Source: Tubulanus polymorphus (lineage: Eukaryota; Nemertea; Palaeonemertea; Tubulaniformes; Tubulanidae). Taken from it: a stretch of DNA of 64,000 nt. The position numbers were made by a program, and so were the translations under genes. Below, piece after piece: positions 52,401 through 63,576 of the stretch. Each line of letters begins with the position of its first letter. Position 1 is the stretch's first letter. The notes beneath the pieces were generated by a model that did not search any database, was not told the DNA's origin, and was given only the letters and a program-made list of their open reading frames with translations. The stretch lies in assembly GCF_964204645.1 (NCBI RefSeq), contig NC_134025.1, forward strand, positions 1,104,001-1,168,000, written 5' to 3'.

Positions 52401-53476
52401 TCCGTGTCGTCGTCCTGCGCGTAGTCGTCGTTCTGACCGCGGTACAGTAAACTGTCTAAACTCTTCGACTGCGCTTGTTTTAAAACGCTCGTCGACTGTT
52501 TCAGACTCGTCAGCAAACCGACTTCGCTTTTAGATGGAGTGAGGGTCTTCGGTTCGGATATTTCCGCAAGGGATTCCCTCGCGATGTCGACGATCCTCGT
52601 TAGTTTCTCCGAGATCTTCTCGAGGTAAATCTCGTGAAGCGCGTGAAACGTTTTCACCGCGTCGAATAAATCAGAATTCAACAGAACGAAGTCTTCATTA
52701 ATCATTCCGATAACGACCGTCGTTAAACGCTCGAACGTACGAGAAATCTCCGAGAAACTCTTCTCATTCCCGAGACTATCGACGAGCAGGTCGCCGAGGC
52801 AACGATCGACCTGTTGCGCTCGGATCGCGCGGTATCGGCTCCACACGACCTCGCTCGGATACAACGAACACAAACTCTGTAAATACCTCAGTCGTTTATT
52901 TGGCGCGTGATTGACGATAAAGTCGCCGGTTTCGAGCGGTAGTCGTTTCAAACGCTCGACGAAATAACGATTCAAACGCGAGCGAATCTCCGCCCAGAGT
53001 GAGGCTGTAACCTCTTCCTCGGTGTCGGTTACCGTGTTTATGGACAGCGTCGAATCGGACACGGTTTTCCCCGAACTCTCGGCGGATATCGGTGGCAGAA
53101 TCATTCCCTCATCGGACGAGAGCAGTAATAAATGATCGAGTATCGCTTCCTCACATCCCGGTGATTGTTTGTCTAATATCTGAATCACGTGACGCAGCAT
53201 TTTATTGATATCTTCGTGAACCGGTTCCCCGCAACCCGTATCTTCTATTACACGATTGTCTCTGATGAATTGGAAAGCTTCGATTGTCGTCTCGTGACTC
53301 TTACAGCCCGGGAAATACGTCGCTAACTGAGTAATATCACCGACTGACATCTCCAGCTGTTTCGTGTTCATATTCAGTTGATTATCCAGTTTTCTGATCA
53401 GTTCGTCGAGAGCTTCTTGACTCGGAATTCCGTCGTCCAACATCGTGCGTAAACACAGTCCGTATTCGGCAGCCAT
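49424..53476 (-). CDS. KIAA0825: KIAA0825 homologue, large protein in one coding exon
   Basis: Encodes 1350 residues without an intron, from an ATG in a strong context (caaaATGGCTGCC). The longer frame upstream begins with a TTG and was not used. A splice acceptor (cattttcag-type, tttttcag then tgattta) at about 53530 shows at least one 5'UTR intron. By memory of the human sequence, the N-terminal region matches KIAA0825 in pattern: a motif NMNTKQLEMSVGDITQ, then TTIEAFQFI, then a W-EIR-LNRYFV-RL segment, then QSLCSLYPSEVVWSRY. The C-terminal DWSKLVQSDLGMSEIGFRTLL also fits. The function is not known; human mutations have been linked to postaxial polydactyly. A cysteine cluster (CGLLCCTGTSCQC) lies in the middle. 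The region is clearly richer in GC than its neighbours. Vertebrate KIAA0825 has many introns. Confidence 0.83.
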   Translation of the reverse strand: MAAEYGLCLRTMLDDGIPSQEALDELIRKLDNQLNMNTKQLEMSVGDITQLATYFPGCKSHETTIEAFQFIRDNRVIEDTGCGEPVHEDINKMLRHVIQILDKQSPGCEEAILDHLLLLSSDEGMILPPISAESSGKTVSDSTLSINTVTDTEEEVTASLWAEIRSRLNRYFVERLKRLPLETGDFIVNHAPNKRLRYLQSLCSLYPSEVVWSRYRAIRAQQVDRCLGDLLVDSLGNEKSFSEISRTFERLTTVVIGMINEDFVLLNSDLFDAVKTFHALHEIYLEKISEKLTRIVDIARESLAEISEPKTLTPSKSEVGLLTSLKQSTSVLKQAQSKSLDSLLYRGQNDDYAQDDDTDVAGAFMKTLTNLTLSIFAIECHIDNLYRRMTWELLPGKPTDKKHLKSNLKESRAGVSPRRGIDSDDHMTNIFMRQDAMMHNMEDMDPIEDRPSSASGSLRVVEKSTHHDKPQWQWRSILGKLMAGIAKILEQIITDTATCALADELNCMEERNSVATEQICETMYGGKLDYPRFISRSVARLFRQLDRLLPLAAIGVDNVFHLLRSSFAECSMLQLKNCHLRLNKICVDATHRKLPYECSYIALASAAFIRNHLLHYDTVLSTEVDNGKKLFTLLYRQFCELVESISRQIVEHHNHVLSTCILQDAHAHDWNNLKDFYEGERCSFSVQMWNLHMKSLQHDLWFNGPPRLAQSMFSTVLHESLHVFAARLCRVKPSYRRTKQLQRDITTILLCTSQFLYPACNSVTRLLNCTKYDNIYYSIHNCCTTLLGVLAVVCSPLDVVYKVYKRGYLKKRTWENSDDPDAEEPPVGKPTDWLNSVLPNIYSKDVTDVDDLQTTTALYLQLKLLVDQPEPNWAMLLEALVMKDYTLSIMLLNTRIQPLISSVDSDSEEEVEFTSACGLLCCTGTSCQCRRETDIYNYFIPFVTVLMKLPMSPDAIVKVIIPVIEQSNDWSLFDVNCIPGRSVQVPSWLEAIYLALQPFIMRIIEPALLTLLSEEKPTVEPFWSHLGDLPCGCKPLHGSDSFRSNLRNQKVERDVIGDALQALVVQIVEDMYSLPGPLCLLFRTIQEKLVEKGMANVHKCVGLQVIGSCVRDILSNPGHISAMTGVEIRGQFQENLIMLSECSYFVISMLNKRREGNIPRRASDFFKKYRYWIADKLENVVQYLKKDLYTSEDSVLDGATANFREQYTISLSDIVLKSPEGSSSLVQIYNLVKNNIEWILKQFDVSSPLPDTAEPAGACFADFRPAILTSMNPLEHFDAIGSFKFDHEVIENLPIDWSKLVQSDLGMSEIGFRTLLFNRHEMHENAVLEENEKKPVQNLHAMYDPDSTDA

Positions 53477-53530
53477 TTTGTTTTCAGTAATCAGCGCGCG
53501 CGTGACGCGTTTCAAGCGTAAATCACTGAA

Positions 53531-54222
53531 AAATGAAGAAGGTTCGATTCATTATGGCTGCACTAGTAATCCATGATTTACTGCTAACCTCCGATGTTAA
53601 AGTCTACTGCGTCCATGTTTCAATGATAAAATTAAGTAAAATCCCTCAATTCAAAAGAAAAACAACTCCATTACATTTACATAAGTTAATTATGTATTCA
53701 AAGTCGACTTTTAGTCATCTTTTGGAATACCGTAGCCTATAAGCCTACCATACTTCATAACTCATTGGACTAGTTATCTAATCTTAGGCTATAATTCACT
53801 GCTGGTCACTATAACCGCTTTGAGACTATTTTCCCTACTAAATGTAGGTACAGTATGTCTACAGCCGCAGTGCATATATTCCTAAATAATCCTGCTAAAT
53901 ATTGAACATCAATAAAACATCAAACACTGACTACAAAAACAAAGTACAGAAATTCCTGCAAAATGCTGTGCAATGTTGAGAAGAGTACAAGTTGCACAGC
54001 GGAACCCTCCCAAATCGTCTTTTGGGTGAGATGATCTTAAGATCTTAAATTCAATTGATGATTGACAAATGAGTAGAACATTAAATTGCAAATACGAATT
54101 GGATTCAAAAAGGGAAGACTTCAGTCGTTAATGATTAGATGAAAATTTTAACAGTTTGACGGTAAAACTATGTAGGTTAACAGTCAAACCATAAATAAAA
54201 AAAACCTCTAAAAATGTGCACA
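53531..54222. other. Upstream flank of the KIAA0825 homologue
   Basis: Should contain the 5'UTR intron and leader exon of the minus-strand gene. AT-rich; no exon, TATA box or repeat is convincing. Confidence 0.4.
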
Positions 54223-54578
54223 ATTTTACAACGCTGTGGCTACTCGTACGGAACTAGGATCTGTACGCTAATAACTGTCGCTGATTGGCCGATTAACGCC
54301 GCGCATGCGTACAGAGGTGCACGACTTAGAAAAATTAAGGAAAGTGTGGAGAGAGTAAGAGAAAAATAGCGGATAGAGCGAGACTCGAACCCGGGCCAGC
54401 AAATTACTAGCGCAGCATCGTACCACTAGACCACCGAGCTCGCTGACAGTCGGTCGAATGTTTTAACTACATGTAGCCTCACCTTACCCTAACCCTATCC
54501 CTTCCCGTGTGGGTGCGTACGAATAGCCTACGGAATTATTCGTACGGGTCCGTACGAGTAGCCACTTCGATTTTACAA
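54223..54578. mobile_element. Inverted-repeat transposon with 9-bp target duplication and tRNA-like interior
   Basis: A 338-bp element (54232-54569) is flanked by the exact direct repeat attttacaa (54223-54231 and 54570-54578). The ends are cgctgtggctactcgtacgg and ccgtacgagtagccacttcg, complementary at 19 of 21 positions. A 9-bp duplication fits Mutator-like elements. On the minus strand inside, TGGTCTAGTGG (54423-54433) and GGTTCGAGTCT (54381-54391) are spaced as tRNA A and B boxes. Confidence 0.85.
54372..54444 (-). pseudogene. tRNA-like sequence inside the 54232-54569 element
   Basis: A and B boxes are good and the T-arm sequence gcccgggttcgag is tRNA-Glu/Gly-like. The T stem has a mismatch and the anticodon stem (ctgcg/tttgc) does not pair, so it is not a working tRNA. 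No pol III T-run directly follows. Confidence 0.6.
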
Positions 54579-55680
54579 ATGTAAGAATCTACATCTAGAC
54601 TTAAAGAAAAAACAGTAGAAGTGACCTGATTTTTAACATCGAACATAAAACTATATTCACAATATTCACAAATAGACATTAACATTCATACAATGAAAAT
54701 AACGCTTTCTTTCAATCATGACGTTGACTGTTTACACATTAAACACTTTACTAAAGCCTACTTAGGCGTTCTAAATCCTCAATCTCAGCCTAATTCCTAA
54801 AATATGTCAATTGTAATGTGTTTAACATTGACCCCTAGTCCGTTAGTTCGTTATTGTAAATGTCATGTGAGTGTCAACAAGTAGGCCTAAGACAAGTGCG
54901 AGATGTGATGTGACAAGTTTGAAAAAAATTCGTTGGTTGTCGTCGTCGTCGTTGTTGTATGGACTATACTTTTATAATCAGTCACTAGTACAGTACACGT
55001 CACAACCTCGATTGGCAATGATTGAATCCCCTTATTTATTTAAAGGTTGCTTGTGGGCCTTTGGCTGCTTAGATCCGTTAGTGTTAGGAAAAAAATCGAA
55101 AATATTTATTTATTTTTCCTCACCTAAGAACCCGGAAATGAATGATTCGGAAGTACATTAATTTTCACCCTGGCATGCCAGGGTTCAAATATGGAGCTAT
55201 CCTCGTTAAGAATCTTCGCATGCCAGCGCACGGATCTATTCCATGGCTCGGAGCTATCCTCCGGCCGAAGACCCTCACGTACCGGCGGCTCATTCACTTC
55301 TCCGCGGTATATTCGATCGGCATTTTTCGATGTGTAAATAGATGATGATCCGGCGTTCGATATGAAAAATCGAGCACGAGCACACTCACTAACCACTGGA
55401 CCATAGACCCGTGGTAGTCACAGTGGATTTTAAGTTTAGTTTTTGGTATGCAACTTTGTATGTGTTTGCGATTTTCAGAATACATCGCCAACAGTTTTTC
55501 AAACGGATGAACAAACATACAGCTAGTGGGGTTAACTGAGGACACACATGATGATAATTAATTGAATTTAATTCATGGATTTGATCGAAATGATTTTGGT
55601 GGCGTTAATCGGGTTCGAATCCCATCAGAACATTTTGATTTTCTACACAGGCGGGAATATCAGCACTTTTCATTGGTCAG
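54579..55680. other. Intergenic region with tRNA-like fragments
   Basis: A minus-strand A-box-like TGGTCCAGTGG with GTTAGTGAG lies at about 55385-55410, and a plus-strand B box (gggttcgaatcccatcag) at 55608-55625. They are too far apart and incomplete to be a tRNA gene, so they are likely SINE debris. No protein-coding exon was recognised. Confidence 0.4.
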
Positions 55681-55685
55681 GATAA

Positions 55686-55753
55686 TGACGTCACACTGTC
55701 AGTATAAAAACCCAGGTCAGCTGATCCCTCCTTCCAGTTCGGCCATTTTGCAG
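55686..55753 (+). promoter_or_regulatory. CRE/TATA promoter and leader exon of the orphan gene
   Basis: A perfect cAMP response element TGACGTCA at 55686-55693 is followed 10 bp later by TATAAAA at 55703-55709. About 30 bp after that is a pyrimidine-rich start region (ccctccttccagttc). A donor (gcag/gtgagc) closes a short leader exon at 55753. Confidence 0.7.
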
Positions 55754-56350
55754 GTGAGCAAAGATTAATTTTTTTTCTATCAGATTTTAAAAGTGAATTT
55801 TTATAACTATACCTCAAATATTTCTTGTACCATTTACGTAAGGTAATTTCCGAAAATAAGTTCCGAAAGGACAAATTATTAACTAGGTGCGAAATGTGTG
55901 TAAATTTGGTTATTTTACTTATTAAAAGCACTTTCCATGTTACTCTTAAAATTTTTGAAGAATTCGCAATTTCCATGACATTGATTTTCAATATAGATAG
56001 CCATAATTAAGAAATTATATGCAATTTCATTGTTTAAAGCATCTGTAAAAGTTAAGTAAATTTTCTGCTGTTCATTTAATCTACGCGGTAAAGCGGCTCG
56101 TTGACATGCCTAGGTGTAATACACAGACAGCTCAGTCTATTGAACCATGACTCGAATCTATAGAAACCTTTCATTCGAAGCGTCGTTCAACTTAATCCTG
56201 CTGGCTTCTACATCTATTATTAAGAAAATAATGATAAAATAATTTAATGTTAATTATTATTATTACTTAATAGAAACTCGATTTAGCTATTTCTTAGAAT
56301 CAATAATTTTCGATTTTCTTGATTTTTATAAGATTGTTTTTACATTGCAG
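55754..56350 (+). other. First intron of the orphan gene
   Basis: Between the leader-exon donor and the acceptor tacattgcag at 56350. AT-rich; nothing recognised. Confidence 0.55.
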
Positions 56351-56459
56351 TAGCAGCAGCAGCATCAACAGCAGCAGTTATAAAAGCAACAGCAGCAGTA
56401 CAACGAAAACTACAACAATTACAACTTCAACAATTAAAACTTGAACTTCAACTTTGAAT

Positions 56460-59400
56460 ATGTCTACAAAATATGACCTTTTTTCGGGACTGTTGAAGCT
56501 GGTTCGCGCCGAGGTGCTGACGCTCGACCCTGAAACCCTCGGCGCGTTTTTTGATTTGAGTAAGTACAAAGTCTACTTCATCAATCTCAATCTGGGGTAT
56601 CTCAAATTCTCGATTATTTTTCATGAACATCTCAAATTATTTGATTTCCAACATCCGAAATTATTTGATCTCAAATTCACAATCACAATTATTTTATCTA
56701 AATCTCCTTTTTATCTAAATATCCTAAATCTCAAATTGTCTAAATCTCAATTATTTCGAATATCATCAATTAAAAAATCTAATATTATCTAATTTCAATT
56801 TCTTTCAATTCTCTTTTTAATTTTGGAAAACTCAATTTATGTCACACTGATAAAATTAGGAAATCTATTTTGAACATATCATTTTATGTTTCTAGTCTCT
56901 TATTCTATTTCAAATTACTCAATATTGTTCGAGTATAATTTTTTCATTTTGACATATGATGCAATTTTGTCACCACTCTTAAACTCAATTGAATTTGCTA
57001 TTGAATCTATGGTGAATTAAGTTTGAATTGAATTGAATTGAATAGTGAGTAGAGGCTCTGGTGGATGAGAATTAACTCGAGGAAGTAACTTCATTTCCTG
57101 GTTTCGGTTCCAAATATTGTCCAAATTGTGAAATATTCATCATGTTATTCATATTCCAGTCAATAGAGATAAGTTACAACATAAATAATTTAAACTGTGT
57201 AGGCTTCCAGATCAATGCATTTCATAGAAAATCCTGATTTATGTTTAATAAATCAAGTAACTGGACTGCGCGGTTCAGTCCATTTAGTCAGGAAGCAGAC
57301 TGCAGTTTAGTCCCTATTTTAATCAGTAACTGGACTGTGGTGTAGTCCATATTTTAGTCAATAACTGGACTACCGTTTAATCCATATTTTAGTCAATAAC
57401 TGGACTGCGGTGTAGTCCATATTTTAGTGGACTACGGTTTAGTCCATATTTTAGTCAATAACTGGACTGCGGTGTAGTCTATATTTTAGTGGACTATGGT
57501 TTAGTCCATATTTTAGTCAATAACTGGACTGCGGTTAGGTGATAGTTTAGTCAGGAACCGCACAGCTGTTTAGTCCATATCCAGATACCCGTCACATTAT
57601 GGGACCAACTTTTTAGATACCGCTGAAAAGTAGCACTAGTATTAAGGTACTTTTGTTTTTCTCTGCGACTCCAGGATCCGAAAACATGTGATTTTCTTTT
57701 TTTATTAATCATTCATCAACCGTCAGGAAATTCAGGATCACTATTTTTGATTGATTGGTTAAACTTTATTCCTCGTATCTCAAGGTAGTTGCTCAAAACA
57801 GTTTGAGATCCGGAGATTATGACAGGAAGGAGGTACATCTCGCCACTGCTATCATGAGCTTATCTGCGAACTAGTCTCAAGCCGCACCCACTCAATGTTT
57901 ATACTAGATCTAAACTGATGTTTGATACAAATGTCGTTCACTAACTGGGCTCATAGTCAGAATCTTCATCGTCTAATTGTTGGCGAATCCTAGATATTGC
58001 GGCCTTGCGGCAAATACAGTTTGCACACGATTTATTTTGTAATGGATTCATTATTACGGTCAAAGGTTGGCGCCTTGTTAGGTACTGAGTCTTATACAGT
58101 GAGTTTACTCAGTATCCGGACCACAGTTTACTCAGTATCCGGACCACAGTTTACTCAGTATCCAGACCACAGTTTACTCAGCATCCGGATGACAGTTTAC
58201 TCAGTATCCGGACCACAGTTTACTCAGTATCCGGACCACAGTTTACTCAGTATCCGGATCACAGTTTACTCAGTATCCGGATCACAGTTTAGTGAGGATG
58301 CAGATAGGCCTACCCTTTGACTTAATGTTTTATTTTTCAGAATTCTTTTATTTTCTTGAAGCCATAAAAAGTATTTCCTTTACCATTATCCAGGCCTGAC
58401 ATTTATCTAGGTCTATCCTGTTTTACACCTTACAAGTTCGACAGGGACATTTCATATTGTTTTTTCTGTAAACAACTGCAGCTGTTTTTATAGTGAATTA
58501 TTCCACTGAACGATTCTATACTTGAAGGGTAAGTAGTGATTATTTGAAATACTTAATGAATTCATGTGATATAGGCCTAATTCTAAATATCGTTTATTGT
58601 TCGCTGTTTAATGATGTTTGATTTTCATAGACAAAAATCTTATTGTAATTTGTAGTGAATGGATTTGATTGTATGAGCAGCAGTGGACAGAGTCGTGTGA
58701 AATGGTTTTTACCCCTGGTGGTTGTTTCTAAAGGTACAGCGACAGACAGTGTCATGCGAAATGGTTTGCACCCCCAGTGGTAGTTTCTGAAGGTACAGCA
58801 TGATTGTACAGCAGCGGGAAGTGTCGAGTGAAATGGATCTTACCCCGGCAGTTGTTTCTGAAAGTAAAAGTTTAAGTTTTTTGATTGATGATGAAAATAC
58901 AGAAAATACAGAAGAAATTTGAATGAAATTTTTTGTGTCCTTTTTCTGTTTGTCATGAAATGGAAATGAACTAGACTTACTTAGCAAAAACCATATGGAA
59001 ATGTGCAGTACTCGAAGGAAATACTGTGTATCAAAATTTTTCGAAATAAAATTCGGTGAAAATTCATATTACAAAAACATATTTTCAAACGTATCGCATT
59101 TTGATGGATTTTTTGCCCTTAATGATACTGTAGACTTCACTTAAACTGGTAGACGGTCTATACCTGGTATAATCTGTTCAATTCGATGAAATAAAGATGA
59201 AATGTTGTTTTTCGATACATATGTTTTGCCTTTTATGGTATATTGCTCTGTTCGATGATAATAATAACAATAATATTATGTGTCTAATATAGCCCTAAAT
59301 CCAGCTGCTGCTCAGAGCGCTTTACATTTTCGGTTTTATTGCCCCAGCCATTTAATAGTCTCCTGGGGAGAAGCAACATCCGAACAGCCGCTAGGCGCTC

Positions 59401-62400
59401 AGGGGTCATCTATCGGGCCAGGTACCCATTTACTTATGGGTGGAGAGAGGAAATGAGGATAAGTGTCTTGCCGGGGATGCAATGGTAATGTACGGGGTTC
59501 AAATCCATGATGACCTGGTTTCCCAGAAAGCTTCCCATATCCCGTAAATGTTCACCTCATTTCCGTTTATTCTCTGGCTAAACCGGTAAACTATAATGGC
59601 TGTTCGCCTATATTATAGAATACGTGTATGTACTATCAACCTTCTATCAATAAGAACATCATTATGTGACGTCCTATGCAAATAAGCTAAGTGACGTCCT
59701 ATAATCGGTGACTTTTTTATTTGATAACCCCTTAAATTTCATGTATCAAAATGAACAAATCGGGTATCTAGCCTCAGCTAACAGCTGACATTGGAATATT
59801 CAATGTCTACGGTCAGAAATATAAATTATATGGGTAATTATAATTAGAAAATGAGCTAATAATTAAATCACGTGACCTTTCAAACGCAAAAAACTCAATG
59901 ATTTTGAATAGCAACACCACAAAAACGCAGCATAAGAACAAACTAACGGGCGCTGCCATTTAACCAAGCCGTCTAGCGGCAGGTTCTCTGCTGAATTCTA
60001 TGCGAAAAACTAAAAATAAAACTGCTATAAGAAATGTCGACGAAAGTCGACAGGGCACAGTACGACCTGAAATAATCTGTAGACGAAAGTGGACTGGGCT
60101 CTGAAAGAGTTATAGAAGAAATTTGGGGATTCACTACATGGTCAGATTGTTTAGAATACAAAGAACTTGATAATTTTGACCGCTATTAGGCTCAATAAAT
60201 CTTTTAATCAATTGATTTTTGCAATTCTTAAAAACCGGTGCCTAATAAGGTAAACAAGAAAATTAACTTTAATAAATTATTTGACGCCTGCGAAAAAATT
60301 TAGAATTTCTGGGATAAGCTAATGTGGAATTGCAAATTTGAAATCGAAGTTTTAAGAAATTTGGGGAATTATGAGATTTGGCGATTGGGTAGATGATACA
60401 GTCTTCGACTGGTCTAATTTAAAAAACAATTGTCAACTTGTGACCGACTTCGATTCACTTTTGCCTCTAAGCTGGTCTGCAACTTCATTGCCTCCATGGT
60501 TGAAGAAAGAGCTCTTCTGATGTCTGCTTCATCATGACTTCGAGCATATCGTGTAGCCAGCCGGCCCGGTCCCGGGGCCCGGTTTGGCTGTCACTCGATA
60601 TCCTAGACTTGAGTCTGGGTTGACATCGTCATTTAAATAACTTATTCATGTTATTCTGTATGAATTACCCATGTGTCTTGTATTTTGTATTTTCTTAGTT
60701 TAAAATTTGTAACTTTATTGAATTTGGGAATTTTATCCCGGAATTTCAATGTAATAAGGATCAATAAAGTATTGAATTGAATTGTCACCTTATACACATG
60801 CCATCAGTGGACGCGGAGCCGTATATGACAGCTATGCTATTATAAATTGCTAATCTCATGAAACCTGCATACCCCTAATATCGAACATATTTTCTAAAAC
60901 ATCTGAATATTGAAATTATATGTTTACACGTTTTTATATAGACCGCTGTAGCCGCCGATGAAATTCACGCCCGCCCTACTCAGATCGTAGATAGCTTCGT
61001 CATTCCACTAGCATCCCCATGACAGGGTCTGACTTTTATATCAGACTTCCAAATCGTGTATACATCCGCCATTTAACCGAATAATCCGATTTACTTATCA
61101 TTTCTATTTAAGCCTGCCGCTCCTGATATAATCATGCATCATTTACTATTACAATACGTCTTCTCATGATATTCAATGCAATATAACATTCCGACGTTCA
61201 AATAGAGGTCATTATATAATCACAGGGAGCCATTCTACATCTTTATCAATAATATTTTGCCAAATAGCTTGTATGTGTACACATAAACCTGTGACGTTTT
61301 GCACATCGATTTACGGTTGTCGTTTGTAAAATGACGCTGAATGGTTAGCATTGTTTAGGTTTCATAATGGTAACGTTTTATAAGGCGTCAAAAAATAGAA
61401 GGTGCCAAACTGTAGCAGTTTAGGCGGAGGCTACTGTATGATGAATATCAGCTGAAATGGCTGTGCATGGAATTTTGTTGATCTGAATAAATGAATGGCT
61501 GCTGTACGATGAATTATACATTCTAGGTGAGTTATGTAATGAATATGTGGAGTACCAATTGGCCTATTGCTGACAATGAATATTCGATTGGGAAAAATGA
61601 ATTACAGCCATTTATGTTGATAGTGAAATATTGTTCTTCAAAATGAATGTATTATATTTGTAGCGAGTGTTGTTTCTGAAGGTGCAGTAGTGGGCAGTGT
61701 TGTGTGAAATGGTTTTTACTGGTTTTAGATTCAGCGAAGTGAAATTATTTGTGTCGTTTTTCTGTTTTAATTCATGCTGTAAATAGTTTAAACAATAAAA
61801 TTTAAAAAAAATCAGTCATATTTTTATCTTCATTTTTGAGAAAATTCAGAAGAAAATATAATATGTTCACACTTGCCTCATGTTCAGAGGAAATGAAATG
61901 CAAGTTCTCCCACTTACCGTGGATGGAGTGTGGCCCTGTATGCAATAAAAAAGTGTTCTACAAAATAATTGAATACATTTCTGAAGTTTGGACTCATTTT
62001 TCACTCGTCCATTTGAAAAGTAATTACTGAATAAAAGGAATTATCAATTAATTTTTTGTTGATACAGCGCGACATCTGTTGTTTTAAATTAGATCTTTTA
62101 TCGTTGCAAAGTTTCCACTTCAATTGGTTGATAAATGAAAAGTTATCATGCGTGTTATTCCAAAGGGGTTCCCAGATTTTGAAACCAGGGTCATGGGTAA
62201 CAATTCCATTCATTATAATGTATAGTTTTTGTCACCTGGAACCTGGTACATCATCACCCCAGAAAAAAAATCAAGTGTATTTTTGATTCATGATTTGCTA
62301 CCAAAATTGATTGTCAAGGTAATGGTAGGATGTAATTTATTACAATCAGTAGTTCCATTAATGGATTAACAAAAGTGTACCCGTCCACGTACAGGGTTGG

Positions 62401-63576
62401 TTCTGAAATATGTAAGTATATAAGACATTTATAAAATGTGTATTGAAAGATTCAATCATCAGCCTCATTGATAATATACTGTCGACTAATCGTTATGATG
62501 TAATGGATGATGCAAATCATAAAAGGGGTTAAAAGTGTAGTTACAACAGAGTTAGTTGTACAACCGTATTGTACAACCAGTGACATGATCACTTCTCGCA
62601 AAATAAGCTTACAATCGCTTCCAAACGTTCAAATGACCCTTCTTACCCAACTCTTTGTTTTTTCCATCACATCACATTCACCTATTGGATAACTGCATTA
62701 TTTTATAGGTAACTATTTACAAATATGATAATTATATGCGAACATGTCATTTATGTGTAATATGCATGATCCTTAATGTTTTTTTTTTTCATTCCAGATT
62801 TGGATATAATTAATAATATAATGAAAGATCAGTCTGAAGCAGCCCGCAGAGCACTTCCGGGATTGAAAAACGTTTACAAAAGGTGCGTTACTAATATCTG
62901 CGGGCCTAAGGAGCCAACTCCTCCTAAAATAATTCCACCATTTGAGTTGGTTCCTTTGCAGGAGGTGGACCCTGCTTCTCCCGTAAATGTGGAGCAGGAG
63001 GTCGCCCCTGCAGTGGTGACCCCGACAGAGGCGCCACAGCTTCAGACGCCTTCACTGCGTCGGTCGCCCCGTCGAAAGACAAAAGATATAAATTACGCAA
63101 TAGGTACGGGGCGTCCGAAAACAAAAAAGAAAGGCAAGCGTGCCGCTCATCCTCTTCCACCGAAACAGCTCAACTTTGAAGAGGAGAGCAGTGATGAGGA
63201 TCTCGCCAATCCTGGAGCACAAACACCACCACCACCAGGGCCCGCAACACCTCCACCACTTCACGCAACACCTCCACCACCTCCACCACCGCCATCTAAG
63301 ACTAAGACTAAGAGTAAGAAAAGACAAACTAAAAAAAGAGCACTTGAAGAAGATGAAGAAGAAGATGATGATAATGATATTTTTGTAACGCCCGCCCAGG
63401 CTTCGACATCGGGCGCTCCAGCGGGGGCACCACCTTCCCCCGCTGTCGAGCTTATCGCGCGCGGCCCTGGTTGGTCTCGTAACATCGATTTTAAAGATCC
63501 AATAAGAATGCTCCGCGATGTTGAAGGGGCATTTAAAGGTAAATTTCAAATGGTTAAACGTCGGCGAACACAATAG
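56460..63576 (+). CDS. Orphan nuclear-type basic, proline-rich protein
   Basis: Not recognised. Two coding exons join in phase (56460-56559 and 62798-63576) to give 292 residues. Exon 1 supplies a compact helix-like N terminus (MSTKYDLFSGLLKLVRAEVL). Exon 2 continues NLDIINNIMKDQSEAARRAL. Next come an AT-hook-like GTGRPKTKKKGKR flanked by basic residues, two polyproline runs, a Lys/Arg block (KTKTKSKKRQTKKR) next to an acidic run (EEDEEEDDDND), and a C-terminal DPIRMLRDVEGAFKGKFQMV with KRRRTQ. This suggests a DNA- or chromatin-associated protein. The exon 1 leader (56351-56459) is CAG/CAA-rich. The intron is 6.2 kb. AATAAA at 63781 fits the end of the transcript. It could be a lineage-specific gene or derive from a mobile or viral element; the sequence does not decide. 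Confidence 0.7.
57240..57575. repeat. Minisatellite, ggtttagtccatattttagt type
   Basis: Compound repeats of tagtccatattttagtcaat + aactggactgcggtg, with a shorter variant lacking the aataactgg part. Confidence 0.88.
58090..58292. repeat. Minisatellite, 23-24 bp unit
   Basis: About eight copies of agtttactcagtatccggac + cac. Confidence 0.92.
58690..58870. repeat. Minisatellite, about 70-bp unit
   Basis: Three diverged copies of a unit with gtgaaatggtttttacccct and gttgtttctaaaggtacagc. A single further copy lies at about 61665-61725 in the same intron. Confidence 0.8.
59255..59545. mobile_element. Probable LINE 3'-UTR remnant
   Basis: Contains cagagcgctttacattttcg, gccaggtacccatttactta and aagtgtcttgccggggatgc. 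These resemble the 3' region of widespread invertebrate LINEs (usually aagtgtcttgcccaaggaca). No coding part is left. Confidence 0.5.
60540..60785 (+). mobile_element. Probable LINE 3' end with (GAATT)n tail
   Basis: Includes gccagccggcccggtcccgg, a long AT-rich trailer and a terminal aataaagtattgaattgaat. Such short AT tails are typical of CR1/L2-type ends. A 5'-truncated fragment. Confidence 0.5.

Larger units (their letters stand above)
56560..62797 (+). other. Second intron of the orphan gene
   Basis: 6.2 kb, with AT-rich sequence, several minisatellites (57240-57575, 58090-58292, 58690-58870) and two LINE-like 3' ends (59255-59545, 60540-60785). The unit at 58690-58870 recurs once at about 61665-61725 (gtgttgtgtgaaatggtttt). 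No further exon was recognised. Confidence 0.55.

Noticed and set aside
54372-54444. A functional tRNA gene
   Set aside because: A and B boxes are good, but the anticodon stem does not pair and the T stem has a mismatch; it lies inside a transposon.
55124-55545. Overlapping frames on both strands in a GC-richer patch
   Set aside because: No family pattern, no splice support, tRNA-like debris nearby; probably repeat sequence.
55560-55630. tRNA gene ending at the B box gggttcgaatccc
   Set aside because: No matching A box or acceptor stem upstream at the right distance.
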